Source of the DNA: Streptomyces hygroscopicus
Lineage (GTDB): Bacteria; Actinomycetota; Actinomycetes; Streptomycetales; Streptomycetaceae
DNA: 64,000 bases
NCBI RefSeq assembly: GCF_026168105.1
Contig: NZ_LBMW01000018.1
Location: 1-64,000, forward strand
Direction: 5' to 3'
Every line of letters starts with the position of its first letter. Position 1 is the stretch's first letter. The notes beneath the pieces are model-generated. The model was not told where the DNA came from. It was given only the letters and a program-made list of their open reading frames with translations, and did no database searches. Positions 31,673 to 39,551 of this stretch are shown piece by piece. A program made the position numbers and the translations under genes.

Positions 31673-32446
31673 GTGCCCAGGAGCAAGAACACGTTCTCAT
31701 CATGGTGTCGTGGCCTCGCGCAGCGCGTCGTCCACGCGGGCTGGGCCTGGGTGCAGCGCACGGGGTCCGTGACCGCGGAGCACCCCGGGCGCTTCCGCTT
31801 CGGCGCGATGGGAACGGGTACCAGGCTCGCCTTCCCGCTCGGCACGGTCTTCGGCGAGCCCTGGATCCATGTCGGCGCGCACTGCATCATCGGCGAACAG
31901 GTCACCCTGACCGCCGGTCTGATGCCCGGCCTCGACCTCGGCCCCGACCCGATCCTGCGTATCGGCGACGGCGTCGTCCTGGGCCGTGGCAGTCATGTCA
32001 TCGCCGACACCACGGTCGCGATCGGCAGCGACTGCTACTTCGGGCCCTACGTCTATGTGACCTCCACGAACCACTCCTACGACGACCCGCACCAGCCCAT
32101 CGGCAAGCAGTGGCCGCGGATGGAGCCGGTGGAGATCGGTCCGGGTTGCTGGATCGGAACCGGCGCGGTGATCCTGCCGGGAGCGCGGATCGGGCGGAAC
32201 GTGGTGGTGGCGGCCGGAGCGGTCGTCCGCGGAGCCGTACCGGACCACGCGGTGGTGGCCGGGGCCCCGGCGCGGGTCGTGCGGCGCTGGACGCCCGAGG
32301 CCGGCTGGCAGCCGCCGCTGAGGACCCCGGCCCCGGTGCCCATACCCGACGGGGTCACGCCGGAGCAGCTGCTGGCGCTGTCGGAGCTGGACGAGGACAC
32401 CGTGGCCCACCTCGCGGAGCTGGACGCCGAGTCGGCCGAGTCATGA
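31673..32446 (+). CDS. Hexapeptide-repeat acyltransferase
   Basis: 257 residues. The left-handed beta helix shows repeated hexads (VGAHCIIGEQVTLTAG, VVLGRGSHVIADTT, IGSDCYFGPYVYVTSTNHSY). The active-site His sits in TSTNHSYDDPHQPIG. The end is VAGAPARVVRRW plus a short helical tail. These enzymes acetylate sugars or other hydroxyls. Start at GTG 31673 (MPRSKNTF), probably leaderless. It converges on an EamA gene, with 1 bp between the two stop codons. Confidence 0.87.
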   Translation: MPRSKNTFSSWCRGLAQRVVHAGWAWVQRTGSVTAEHPGRFRFGAMGTGTRLAFPLGTVFGEPWIHVGAHCIIGEQVTLTAGLMPGLDLGPDPILRIGDGVVLGRGSHVIADTTVAIGSDCYFGPYVYVTSTNHSYDDPHQPIGKQWPRMEPVEIGPGCWIGTGAVILPGARIGRNVVVAAGAVVRGAVPDHAVVAGAPARVVRRWTPEAGWQPPLRTPAPVPIPDGVTPEQLLALSELDEDTVAHLAELDAESAES

Positions 32447-32447
32447 G

Positions 32448-33305
32448 TCAGCCGGTGGCGAGGAGCACCGTGCCGACCAGCGCGAGGCCCGCACCCGCCG
32501 CCTGCACCGCGCGCAGCCGCTCGCTGAGGAAGCCGCGCGCGGCGAGCGCCGTGACCACCGGATAGAGCGAGGCGAGCACGGCGGCCACGGTGACCGGGCC
32601 GTGCTGGGCGGCGACGGCGTACGTCCCGTTGGCGGCGACGTCGGCGAGACCGACGAAGGCGAGCGCGGGCAGGGAGCGCCAGGGGAAACCGTCCTGCGGG
32701 AGCGCCGCCGTTCCGCGCCGCACGGCGACGTACAGGGCGGCACCGCCCGCGACGACGTTGGTCAGGCGTTGTACGAAGAGCGCCAGGAAGAGCCCGGTGA
32801 CCGTCGTCGACGCCTCCGCGATCAACGCGAACACGGTGCCGAAGCCAAGCGCGGCGACCAGCGTGAGCAGGATCGCCCGCCGCTGGACCGGCGCGCCCCT
32901 GAGCTGGGGGCCGCCCGCTAGTACGACCCCGGCGACGGCTACGGCGATGCCCGCGGCCTGCAGCAGCCCGGGGCGCTCGCCGAGCGCGAGTCCCACGCCG
33001 ACGGGGACCGCCACGCTCAGGGTGGCGAGCGGCGAGACGACGCCCATGGGGCCCATGGCGAGAGCCTGATAGAAGGAGAGCAGGGCGACGGGCCCGATCA
33101 GGCCCGCGGCGAGCGCGAACCACAGTCGTGGTCCAGCCTCGCCCCAGCCGCCGGTGGCCACCACGATCGCGCCGAGCACCGTCGCCGCGATGGTCTGCGA
33201 GACGACGACCACCGTCAGGCCGGGCATCCGCCGGGTGAGCAGCCCGCCGCCGAAGTCGGCCAGGCCCCACAGGAGGCTGGTGGCCAGGGCGAAGAGTGCT
33301 GTCAT
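32448..33305 (-). CDS. EamA (DMT) family permease
   Basis: 285 residues with ten hydrophobic segments in two EamA repeats (start MTALFALATSLLWGLADFGG, second half with LTLVAALGFGTVFALIAEAS). Divergent from an XRE-cupin regulator, so export of a small metabolite under that regulator's control is likely. Substrate unknown. Second EamA protein of the window. The two are not close copies. Confidence 0.87.
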   Translation of the reverse strand: MTALFALATSLLWGLADFGGGLLTRRMPGLTVVVVSQTIAATVLGAIVVATGGWGEAGPRLWFALAAGLIGPVALLSFYQALAMGPMGVVSPLATLSVAVPVGVGLALGERPGLLQAAGIAVAVAGVVLAGGPQLRGAPVQRRAILLTLVAALGFGTVFALIAEASTTVTGLFLALFVQRLTNVVAGGAALYVAVRRGTAALPQDGFPWRSLPALAFVGLADVAANGTYAVAAQHGPVTVAAVLASLYPVVTALAARGFLSERLRAVQAAGAGLALVGTVLLATG

Positions 33306-33323
33306 GAGCTGCCTCGCAGTACA

Positions 33324-33386
33324 GTTCAGTGAACGATCAGGTGCACCACACGATAGTTCATTCTATTCAACTCTGTCATATAAAAT
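33324..33386. promoter_or_regulatory. Promoter/operator between EamA and XRE-cupin genes
   Basis: GTTCAGTGAAC (33324-33334) is an inverted repeat with a 1-nt centre. GTTCA recurs at 33356. TAAAAT (33381-33386) is a -10-like box 12 nt before the GTG at 33399, with TTCATT (33357-33362) as a weak -35. The AT-rich patch is unusual here and marks the regulatory region. Confidence 0.6.
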
Positions 33387-33398
33387 ATTGGACGGAAT

Positions 33399-33971
33399 GT
33401 GTCGGACCTCGACCTGCTGACCCAGTCCCTGGCGCGCAACGTCAAGCGCTGGCGCAACGAGCGGGGCTTCACCCTGGAAACGCTCGCGGCCCGCGCCGGA
33501 GTCAGCCGCGGCATGCTCATTCAGATCGAGCAGGCCCGCACCAACCCGAGCATCGGCACGGTCGTCAAGATCGGTGACGCGCTCGGCGTCAGCATCACCA
33601 CCCTGCTCGACTACGAACAGGGCCCCAAGGTCCGCATCGTTCCCGCCGAGCAGGCGGTGCGCCTCTGGGACACCGACGCCGGCAGCTACAACCGGCTCCT
33701 CGCGGGCACTGAGGCGCCCGGCCCGCTGGAGATGTGGGACTGGCGACTGATGCCCGGCGACCGCAGCCCCTCGGACCCGCACCCCGTCGGCACGGTCGAG
33801 CTCGTCCATGTCACCGCCGGCGAGCTGACGCTGACCGTCGACGGAGTCGACTACCGGGTACCGACCGGAGCGAGCGCCTCCTTCGAGGCAAGCGCCCCGC
33901 ACACCTACGGCAATGACGGCGACGTCCCGATGGAGATGGTGATGGCCGTCTCGGTGCCGCCCGTGCGCTGA
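33399..33971 (+). CDS. XRE-family regulator with cupin domain
   Basis: 190 residues. Helix-turn-helix at residues 10-65 (WRNERGFTLETLAARAGVSR, then GMLIQIEQARTNPSIGTVVK), cupin at about 95-185 (DPHPVGTVELVHVTAGELTL, PTGASASFEASAPHTYGN). The cupin probably binds a small ligand. Divergent from the EamA permease, which it is likely to control. GTG start with weak ribosome site. Confidence 0.9.
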   Translation: MSDLDLLTQSLARNVKRWRNERGFTLETLAARAGVSRGMLIQIEQARTNPSIGTVVKIGDALGVSITTLLDYEQGPKVRIVPAEQAVRLWDTDAGSYNRLLAGTEAPGPLEMWDWRLMPGDRSPSDPHPVGTVELVHVTAGELTLTVDGVDYRVPTGASASFEASAPHTYGNDGDVPMEMVMAVSVPPVR

Positions 33972-34011
33972 GACGCCCGTCCGGCGGCCGGTGCCGGGCA
34001 TACAGGGCTGT

Positions 34012-34017
34012 TAGCGT
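34012..34017 (+). promoter_or_regulatory. -10 box of leaderless YbaK-like gene
   Basis: TAGCGT ends 6 nt before the ATG at 34024. Confidence 0.55.
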
Positions 34018-34023
34018 GCGGTC

Positions 34024-34578
34024 ATGCGCGCACCCATCGGACACTTCGACAAGGCCACCCCGGCGCCCGACTGCCTGGACGAGCTGACAGCCCCGGTGGC
34101 GAACGCCGTACGCGAGTGGACCGGCAGCGTGCCCGCCGACCGGATCGTCTACGTCGACACCGAACCCGAGTGGGCGGACACCGCGGTCTTCCTGGAGCAC
34201 TACGGCAAGGAGTTGCTCGACCGGTCCGCCAACTGCGTCGTGGTCGCGGGCAAGCGGGGCGGCGAGACGACACTGGCCGCCTGCCTGGTCCTCTCCGGCA
34301 CGCGGGCCGATGTGAACGGAGTGGTCCGCCGCCAACTAGGCGCCCGCAAGGCCTCGTTCGCTCCGATGGAGGTGGCGACGGGGGAGACCGGCATGGAGTA
34401 CGGGGGCATCACACCGATCGGACTGCCCGTCGGCTGGCCGGTGTTGGTGGACTCGGCCGTCGTGGACCTGCCGTACGTGCTGGTCGGCAGCGGCCGACGC
34501 CGGGGGAAGCTGCTGGTGCCGGGCAAGGCATTCGCGGAGCTGGCGAACGCGGTCGTGCTGGAGGGGCTGGGCGTCTGA
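34024..34578 (+). CDS. YbaK/ProX-type aminoacyl-tRNA deacylase
   Basis: 184 residues, a complete YbaK domain. LDRSANCVVVAGKRGGETTL is the strand-loop with the conserved Lys, DVNGVVRRQLGARKASFAPM the central helix, and ETGMEYGGITPIGLP the GxxP substrate loop. These trans-editing enzymes hydrolyse mischarged tRNA (for example Ala- or Cys-tRNA-Pro). Specificity is not assignable. Probably leaderless. Confidence 0.88.
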   Translation: MRAPIGHFDKATPAPDCLDELTAPVANAVREWTGSVPADRIVYVDTEPEWADTAVFLEHYGKELLDRSANCVVVAGKRGGETTLAACLVLSGTRADVNGVVRRQLGARKASFAPMEVATGETGMEYGGITPIGLPVGWPVLVDSAVVDLPYVLVGSGRRRGKLLVPGKAFAELANAVVLEGLGV

Positions 34579-34706
34579 CGCCCCTGCGGGGGGTGTGGCG
34601 TTCGGCCGTGCCGGGCCGTTGCTCCGTCGTACCTGTGCCGAGGGCCGGTCGGGCCTACGGTGACCGCGCGCGTGCCGGGCCCGGCGTCCCCGTACGGAGA
34701 GCGCCG

Positions 34707-34862
34707 TGTCTGGCGCGGCTCCGGCTCGCGGGCCTGGTCGACACGCGCAAGGAAGGCCGCCGCGTGATCTACTCGCTGCGCGACGGCCATCTGCGCCGGG
34801 TCGTGGACGAGGCGCTCAGCATGGCCGACCACCGGCTCACCAACCGCCCGGCGCACGACTGA
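34707..34862 (+). pseudogene. ArsR-family regulator, 3' fragment
   Basis: The frame reads CLARLRLAGLVDTRKEGRRV, IYSLRDGHLRRVVDEALSMA and DHRLTNRPAHD, which is the end of the recognition helix, the wing and the C-terminal helix of an ArsR/SmtB repressor. The N-terminal half is absent and upstream sequence in frame is antisense-like noise. It is 2.3 kb from a CDF metal exporter, the usual target of such repressors. Confidence 0.72.
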
Positions 34863-34886
34863 GGCTCGTTCGGCCGACATGTGAAA

Positions 34887-34928
34887 ACGGCTGTGGGCCA
34901 GGACCGAGGGGTCCTGGCCCACAGCCGT
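34887..34928. terminator. Strong hairpin between ArsR remnant and FMN reductase
   Basis: Perfect 19-bp arms (34887-34905, 34910-34928) with a 4-nt loop. Works in either direction. Confidence 0.9.
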
Positions 34929-34960
34929 GCCGGGGTTGGGCCGAGGCCCGAGAAGGGGTA

Positions 34961-35518
34961 TCAGGCGGCGGTCGGAGCAGCCTCGGAGAGCTGCGCGAGG
35001 ACCTTGGTCAGGCCCTCGACGACCTCGGAGTCGTCGGCCGGGTGGGTCTCTGCGAAGCGGACCACGGAGCCGGGGATGGACAGCTTGGCGTCCTCGAGGA
35101 CCGCGGCACCGGCGATGCCCAGGGCCTTGCGGGTCTCGTCCTGCGCCCACACGCCGCCGTACTGGCCGAACGCGGTGCCCACCACGGCGACCGGCTTGCC
35201 GCTCAGGACGCCGGCGCCGTAGGGGCGCGACAGCCAGTCGATCGCGTTCTTCAGCACCGCCGGGATGGTGCCGTTGTACTCGGGCGAGAACAGGAGCAGG
35301 GCGTCGGCCTGGGCAGCGGCGGTGCGCAGCGTGGTCGCGGCCTCGGGCGCGCTGCCCTCGACGTCGATGTCCTCGTTGTAGAAGGGGATGAGGCCCAGAC
35401 CCTCGTAGAGCACGACCTCGACGCCCTCGGGGGCGTGCTTCACCGCCGCCTCGGCGAGCTGGCGGTTGTGGGAACCGGCGCGAAGGCTGCCGACGAGAGC
35501 GAGGATGCGTACGGACAT
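34961..35518 (-). CDS. NAD(P)H-dependent FMN reductase
   Basis: 185 residues of the flavodoxin-like reductase family. LALVGSLRAGSHNRQLAEAA is the phosphate loop for FMN, LLLFSPEYNGTIPAVLKNAI the SPEYNG signature, and VAVVGTAFGQYGGVWAQD a later loop. It reduces FMN or quinones. Divergent from a TetR regulator with two operators between them, so induction by an electrophile or quinone is likely. Confidence 0.9.
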   Translation of the reverse strand: MSVRILALVGSLRAGSHNRQLAEAAVKHAPEGVEVVLYEGLGLIPFYNEDIDVEGSAPEAATTLRTAAAQADALLLFSPEYNGTIPAVLKNAIDWLSRPYGAGVLSGKPVAVVGTAFGQYGGVWAQDETRKALGIAGAAVLEDAKLSIPGSVVRFAETHPADDSEVVEGLTKVLAQLSEAAPTAA

Positions 35519-35591
35519 GGAAATCTCCGGGGGGTATCAGATCAGTACAAACGAACCATGGAAGTCCGTTCAATGTTGTACCACTTTAAGC

Positions 35592-35637
35592 GGACCGCGG
35601 TCCACTTCGTGTGACACTGTAAACGGACCAGGGTCCG
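35592..35637. promoter_or_regulatory. Two TetR operators 33 bp apart
   Basis: GGACCGCGGTCC (35592-35603) is a perfect palindrome. CGGACC-AG-GGTCCG (35624-35637) is a perfect inverted repeat. Their centres are 33 bp apart, about three helical turns. They lie between the FMN reductase and the TetR gene. Confidence 0.82.
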
Positions 35638-35655
35638 ATTGTCTTCCCGGGGAGC

Positions 35656-35661
35656 TACGCT
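35656..35661 (+). promoter_or_regulatory. -10 box of leaderless TetR gene
   Basis: TACGCT ends 6 nt before the ATG at 35668, and the proximal operator overlaps the expected -35 region. Confidence 0.55.
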
Positions 35662-35667
35662 GAAGCC

Positions 35668-36327
35668 ATGACCGAGCCGCTCGCACCTTTCCCCGTGCCG
35701 CAGGACGACCCAGGCGGCCTGACGGACCTCGCCCTCATGCCGCCCGTCGGCGCGCCCCAGCTGCGCGCCGACGCCGCGCGCAACCGCACACGTCTGCTGG
35801 AGGTGGCCGCCCGCCTGGCCGCCGAGCGCGGTATCGCGAACGTGACCATGGATGACATCGCCTGCGGCGCGGGAGTGGGCAAGGGCACCGTCTTCAGGCG
35901 GTTCGGTGACCGTACGGGCCTGCTGGTGGCGCTGCTCAGCCATCACGAGGAACAGCTCCAGGCCGCCTTCCTGTCCGGGCCCCCACCGCTCGGCCCGGGA
36001 GCTCCCGCGGCCGAGCGGCTGCGTGCCTTCGGCTCGGCCGTGATCCATCATGAGCGCCTGTACCGGGACTTCTATCTGGCCGCCCACGCCGAGCCCGGCC
36101 GCCGCCGCACGAACCCCGCGTACCAGTTGCGGGTGGCCCACGTCTGCATGCTGCTGAGGGAGGCGCGGGCGGACGGCGACATCGAGCTCGTCGCGCACAC
36201 GTTGCTCGGTTATCTGGAAACGGTGCTCATCGACCACCTGCTCACCCGCCGCGGGGTGACCCTGGAGCGTCTGCAGGCCGGCTGGTGCGACCTGGTCGAC
36301 CGCTACACGGGCCGATGTACCGGCTGA
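35668..36327 (+). CDS. TetR-family regulator
   Basis: 219 residues. An unusual 35-residue Pro-rich N-terminal extension precedes the helix-turn-helix (AERGIANVTMDDIACGAGVG, then KGTVFRRFGDRTGLLVALL). The ligand domain contains HHERLYRDFYLAAHAEPGRR. Likely represses itself and the divergent FMN reductase through the two operators. Probably leaderless. Confidence 0.9.
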   Translation: MTEPLAPFPVPQDDPGGLTDLALMPPVGAPQLRADAARNRTRLLEVAARLAAERGIANVTMDDIACGAGVGKGTVFRRFGDRTGLLVALLSHHEEQLQAAFLSGPPPLGPGAPAAERLRAFGSAVIHHERLYRDFYLAAHAEPGRRRTNPAYQLRVAHVCMLLREARADGDIELVAHTLLGYLETVLIDHLLTRRGVTLERLQAGWCDLVDRYTGRCTG

Positions 36328-36346
36328 GGCGCGCATCCGCCGCGCC

Positions 36347-36910
36347 ATGATGGTGGCCATGACCACCCACAGCAGAAGAGCGGAGATGTTCGTCCCCGCC
36401 GAGCACGATCCCCGGGTCCTCGGCCCCGCCACCGGCGACGAGCGCACCCTCCTCAATGACTTCCTCGGTGCCCAGCGCGCCACGCTGGAGCTCAAGTGCA
36501 CGGGACTGGGCGCGGAGTTGTCGCAGCGGTCCGTCGCACCGTCCACGCTCTCGCTGCTCGGCCTCCTGCGGCACCTGGCCGACGTCGAACGCCGCTGGTT
36601 CCGGCAGGTCCTGGCCGGTCAGGACGTGCCGCCGCTGTTCTCCTCGCCCGCCGACCCCGACGGCGACTTCTCCGGCGCGGTGCCCGCCCCCCGGGTCATG
36701 GCCGATGCCTGGAAGGCCTGGCGGACCGAGACGGCCTTCGCCGAGGCGTTCGTCACCGCCGCGCCCCACCTCGATGTCGAGGGCCAGGACTCCTGGCGCG
36801 GCACCGTGTCGCTCCGCTGGGTGCTCATCCACATGATCGAGGAGTACGCCCGTCACAACGGCCACGCGGACCTGTTGCGGGAGCGCATCGACGGGTCGAT
36901 CGGAGTGTGA
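36347..36910 (+). CDS. DinB/DUF664 family protein (second copy)
   Basis: 187 residues, or 183 from the ATG at 36359. LSLLGLLRHLADVERRWFRQ and HMIEEYARHNGHADLLRERI match the DinB helices and closely resemble the paralogue at 13804-14316 but with a longer N-terminus. Nineteen nt after the TetR gene, so probably in the same transcript. Substrate unknown. Confidence 0.87.
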   Translation: MMVAMTTHSRRAEMFVPAEHDPRVLGPATGDERTLLNDFLGAQRATLELKCTGLGAELSQRSVAPSTLSLLGLLRHLADVERRWFRQVLAGQDVPPLFSSPADPDGDFSGAVPAPRVMADAWKAWRTETAFAEAFVTAAPHLDVEGQDSWRGTVSLRWVLIHMIEEYARHNGHADLLRERIDGSIGV

Positions 36911-37022
36911 GGTCGATCGAGGTGTGATGCCGGGCGCCCCGGATGCCGGACGAGCAGTGCGGCGCGTGGGCGCCCACCCTCCCGCCCTCCCGGCCCCGTG
37001 ACGTTTGTCCAGGTCAGCGACG

Positions 37023-37028
37023 TATTAT
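37023..37028 (+). promoter_or_regulatory. -10 box upstream of the CDF gene
   Basis: TATTAT stands out in GC-rich DNA about 100 nt before the CDF start. An ATG at 37034 follows it by 5 nt but opens a frame without recognisable product. Confidence 0.5.
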
Positions 37029-37127
37029 CGGACATGACAACGGTCACCGGTGCAGGCTTTGCCGAGTGGCGTCCAGATGCGTTTCACTGCGGTCGTGGCA
37101 TCGGATGCGAGGGGGAAGGCGGACCAG

Positions 37128-38138
37128 ATGAGCGACCACGGCCATGGGCACGGACCGGGGGGCCATGCAGGGCACTCGCACGGCGTGTCGGCGGACGCCG
37201 ACCGCCGCTGGCTGGGCCTGGCCCTCGCCCTGATCACCGTGTTCATGGCGGCCGAGGTGGTCGTCGGCGTCGTCGCGGGATCCCTGGCGCTGATCTCGGA
37301 CGCGGCCCATATGCTCACAGACGCCGCCTCCATCGTGCTCGCGCTCATCGCGATGCGGCTCGCCGCACGCCCGGCCCGCGGCGGCTTCACCTACGGGCTC
37401 AAGCGCGCGGAGATCCTCTCCGCCCAGGCGAACGGCCTCACCCTGCTGCTGCTCGGGGCCTGGCTGGCGTACGAGGCCGTACGGCGGCTCATCCATCCGC
37501 CGCAGGTCGCGGGCGGGCTCATGCTGGCCACCGCCCTCGCCGGGATCGTCGTCAACGTGGCCGCCGGCTGGTGCATCTCGAGGGCCAACCGGACCTCCCT
37601 CAATGTCGAGGGCGCCTATCAGCACATCCTCAACGACCTGTTCGCCTTCATCGGCACCGCGATCGCCGCGCTGCTGGTCGTCCTGACCGGCTTCGAACGC
37701 GCCGACCCCATCGCCACGCTCGTGGTCGTGGCGCTGATGGTGAAGGCCGCGTACGGGCTGCTGCGCGAGTCCGGCCGAATCTTCCTGGAGGCCGCGCCCG
37801 CCGACGTCGACCCGGACGCGCTCGGCGACCGGCTCGTCTCCCGGCCGGGCGTCGTCGAGGTGCACGACCTGCACGTATGGCAGATCACCTCCGGTCAGGC
37901 CGCCCTGTCCGCACACATCCTCGTGGAACCCGGCGGCGACTGCCATGCGGTGCGCCGCGATCTCGAGGACGTCCTGCGCCACCAGTACCGCATCACGCAC
38001 ACCACTCTTCAGGTCGACCATGCTCCCGAGCAGGTCCTGCAGGTGACGCTGCACGGCGACCGGAACCAGGCGGAGGACCCGGCGCACTGCGAGGCCCCGC
38101 ACGGACCGGTCCACCGGGAGGAGCCGCACCACCACTGA
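37128..38138 (+). CDS. Cation diffusion facilitator (zinc-type exporter)
   Basis: 336 residues. His-rich N-terminus (SDHGHGHGPGGHAGHSHG) and C-terminus (HREEPHHH), six helices, and the two metal-site motifs ISDAAHMLTDAASI and GAYQHILNDLFAFIG (H-x3-D in helices 2 and 5), then a cytosolic dimer domain. It exports Zn or a similar ion by proton antiport. The ATG at 37128 has GGGGGAAGG upstream. In-frame upstream starts add only non-conserved sequence. A broken ArsR repressor is nearby, but no intact one. Confidence 0.9.
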   Translation: MSDHGHGHGPGGHAGHSHGVSADADRRWLGLALALITVFMAAEVVVGVVAGSLALISDAAHMLTDAASIVLALIAMRLAARPARGGFTYGLKRAEILSAQANGLTLLLLGAWLAYEAVRRLIHPPQVAGGLMLATALAGIVVNVAAGWCISRANRTSLNVEGAYQHILNDLFAFIGTAIAALLVVLTGFERADPIATLVVVALMVKAAYGLLRESGRIFLEAAPADVDPDALGDRLVSRPGVVEVHDLHVWQITSGQAALSAHILVEPGGDCHAVRRDLEDVLRHQYRITHTTLQVDHAPEQVLQVTLHGDRNQAEDPAHCEAPHGPVHREEPHHH

Positions 38139-38143
38139 CGGCG

Positions 38144-38161
38144 GCCGCCGTCCTCGGCGGC
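38144..38161 (+). terminator. Short hairpin after CDF gene
   Basis: GCCGCCG (38144-38150) pairs with CGGCGGC (38155-38161), 4-nt loop. Confidence 0.45.
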
Positions 38162-38232
38162 GGCGAGCGCACTCCTCATCCGTTTTGACCCTTTCTTTCC
38201 ATTTCTTTCGGCGAATACCTCTGACTGAGAGC

Positions 38233-38238
38233 TATTGT
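38233..38238 (+). promoter_or_regulatory. -10 box of leaderless MarR gene
   Basis: TATTGT ends 6 nt before the GTG at 38245. Confidence 0.55.
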
Positions 38239-38244
38239 CGAAGA

Positions 38245-38700
38245 GTGGAGTCGGAGAGCCTTGCCGACGATCTGGCCGAAGCTCTCGTCGGAGTGCAGCG
38301 GCTGATCCGGCGGCGGCTGCGCAGCGGGATGACCGCACCACTGCTGCGCGGCGCCGAGGTCGAGCTGCTGCGCCTGGTCGTGGCGCGGCCGGGCCTCGGG
38401 GTGTCGGACGCGGCCAGGGAGCTGTATCTGGCGGGCAACTCGGTCTCGACGCTCGTCAACCGTCTGGTACGGGACGGCTATCTGATCCGCGAGACGGACC
38501 CGGCCGACCGGCGGGCCGCGCGACTGCTGCCCACCGAGGCGGCCGAGGCACGGCTGCGTGACTGGCGGGAGCGGCGCACCGCACTCGTACGCCGACAGGT
38601 GGGCCGCCTCGAGGAGGCGGACCGCAAGGCGCTGGAGGTGGCCCTTCCGGCCCTGCGGAGGCTGGCGGAGAACCTGCACGAGGAGGCCGAGGAGACATGA
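38245..38700 (+). CDS. MarR-family regulator
   Basis: 151 residues. The winged helix reads LGVSDAARELYLAGNSVSTL then VNRLVRDGYLIRETDPADRR, the signature DxR wing. It is the first gene of an operon with an ABC exporter, overlapping the ATPase start as ATGA. It probably represses the operon until a drug binds. GTG 38245 is preferred to the upstream ATG 38185 because of the -10 box. Confidence 0.9.
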   Translation: MESESLADDLAEALVGVQRLIRRRLRSGMTAPLLRGAEVELLRLVVARPGLGVSDAARELYLAGNSVSTLVNRLVRDGYLIRETDPADRRAARLLPTEAAEARLRDWRERRTALVRRQVGRLEEADRKALEVALPALRRLAENLHEEAEET

Positions 38701-39551
38701 CGCGGAACGCGACCGACGACGGGGCTCCCGGGGGAGACGCCGTCACCTGTACCGGACTCGCCTACTCCTTCGGGGAGACGAAGGCGGTCGACGGACTCGA
38801 CCTCGGCGTCCGCGACGGCGAGGTCTTCGGACTGCTCGGTCCCAACGGTGCCGGCAAGACCACCGCCATCCGCTGCATCACCACGCTCCTTCCGGTTCCG
38901 GCCGGCATGGTCGGCGTGTTCGGCCATGACGCGGCCCGCGAACGCATGGCCGTACGGCGCCTGCTCGGCTACGTGCCCCAGCAGCTCTCCGCCGACTCCG
39001 GGCTCACCGGGCGGGAGAACGTGGCCCTGTTCGCCCGCGTCTTCGACGTCTCCCGCCGCGAGCGGGCCCGGCGCGTCGAACAGGCCCTGGCGGCCGTCGA
39101 CCTCACCGCCGCGGCCGACCGGCTCGCCAACACCTACTCCGGTGGCATGGTCCGTCGGCTCGAACTCGCCCAGGCCCTGGTCAGCGCTCCCCGGCTGCTC
39201 ATCCTCGACGAGCCGACCATCGGCCTCGACCCGATCGCCCGGACCAATGTGTGGGAGCACATCAACGCCGTACGCGCCGCCACCGGCATGACCGTCCTCG
39301 TCACCACGCACTACATGGACGAGGCCGACCAGTACTGCGACCGGGTCGCCCTCATGCACCACGGCCGCGTCCGCGCCCTCGGCACCCCCGAGGAGCTCAG
39401 GAGCGGCCTGAGGGACCGACTCGGCACCGAAGGTCCGCTGCCGACGCTGGAGGACGTCTTCCGTGACGTCGCCGGCAGCGGACTCGACGACCAGTCAGGA
39501 GACTTCCGCGATGTCCGAAGCACCCGCCGCACCGCGTCCCGCGTCGGCTGA
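38697..39551 (+). CDS. ABC exporter ATPase (DrrA type)
   Basis: 284 residues. Walker A LLGPNGAGKTTAIRC, Q-loop YVPQQLS, signature YSGGMVRRLELAQAL, Walker B LLILDEPTIGLDP, switch His in LVTTHYMDEADQ. The DrrA/CcmA-type C-terminal tail is present. With the next gene it forms a drug or lipid exporter, controlled by the MarR protein. Confidence 0.94.
   Translation: MTRNATDDGAPGGDAVTCTGLAYSFGETKAVDGLDLGVRDGEVFGLLGPNGAGKTTAIRCITTLLPVPAGMVGVFGHDAARERMAVRRLLGYVPQQLSADSGLTGRENVALFARVFDVSRRERARRVEQALAAVDLTAAADRLANTYSGGMVRRLELAQALVSAPRLLILDEPTIGLDPIARTNVWEHINAVRAATGMTVLVTTHYMDEADQYCDRVALMHHGRVRALGTPEELRSGLRDRLGTEGPLPTLEDVFRDVAGSGLDDQSGDFRDVRSTRRTASRVG

Noticed and set aside
38185..38244. N-terminal extension of the MarR protein from ATG 38185
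   Set aside because: The extension is not family-like, and the TATTGT box at 38233 points to the GTG at 38245.
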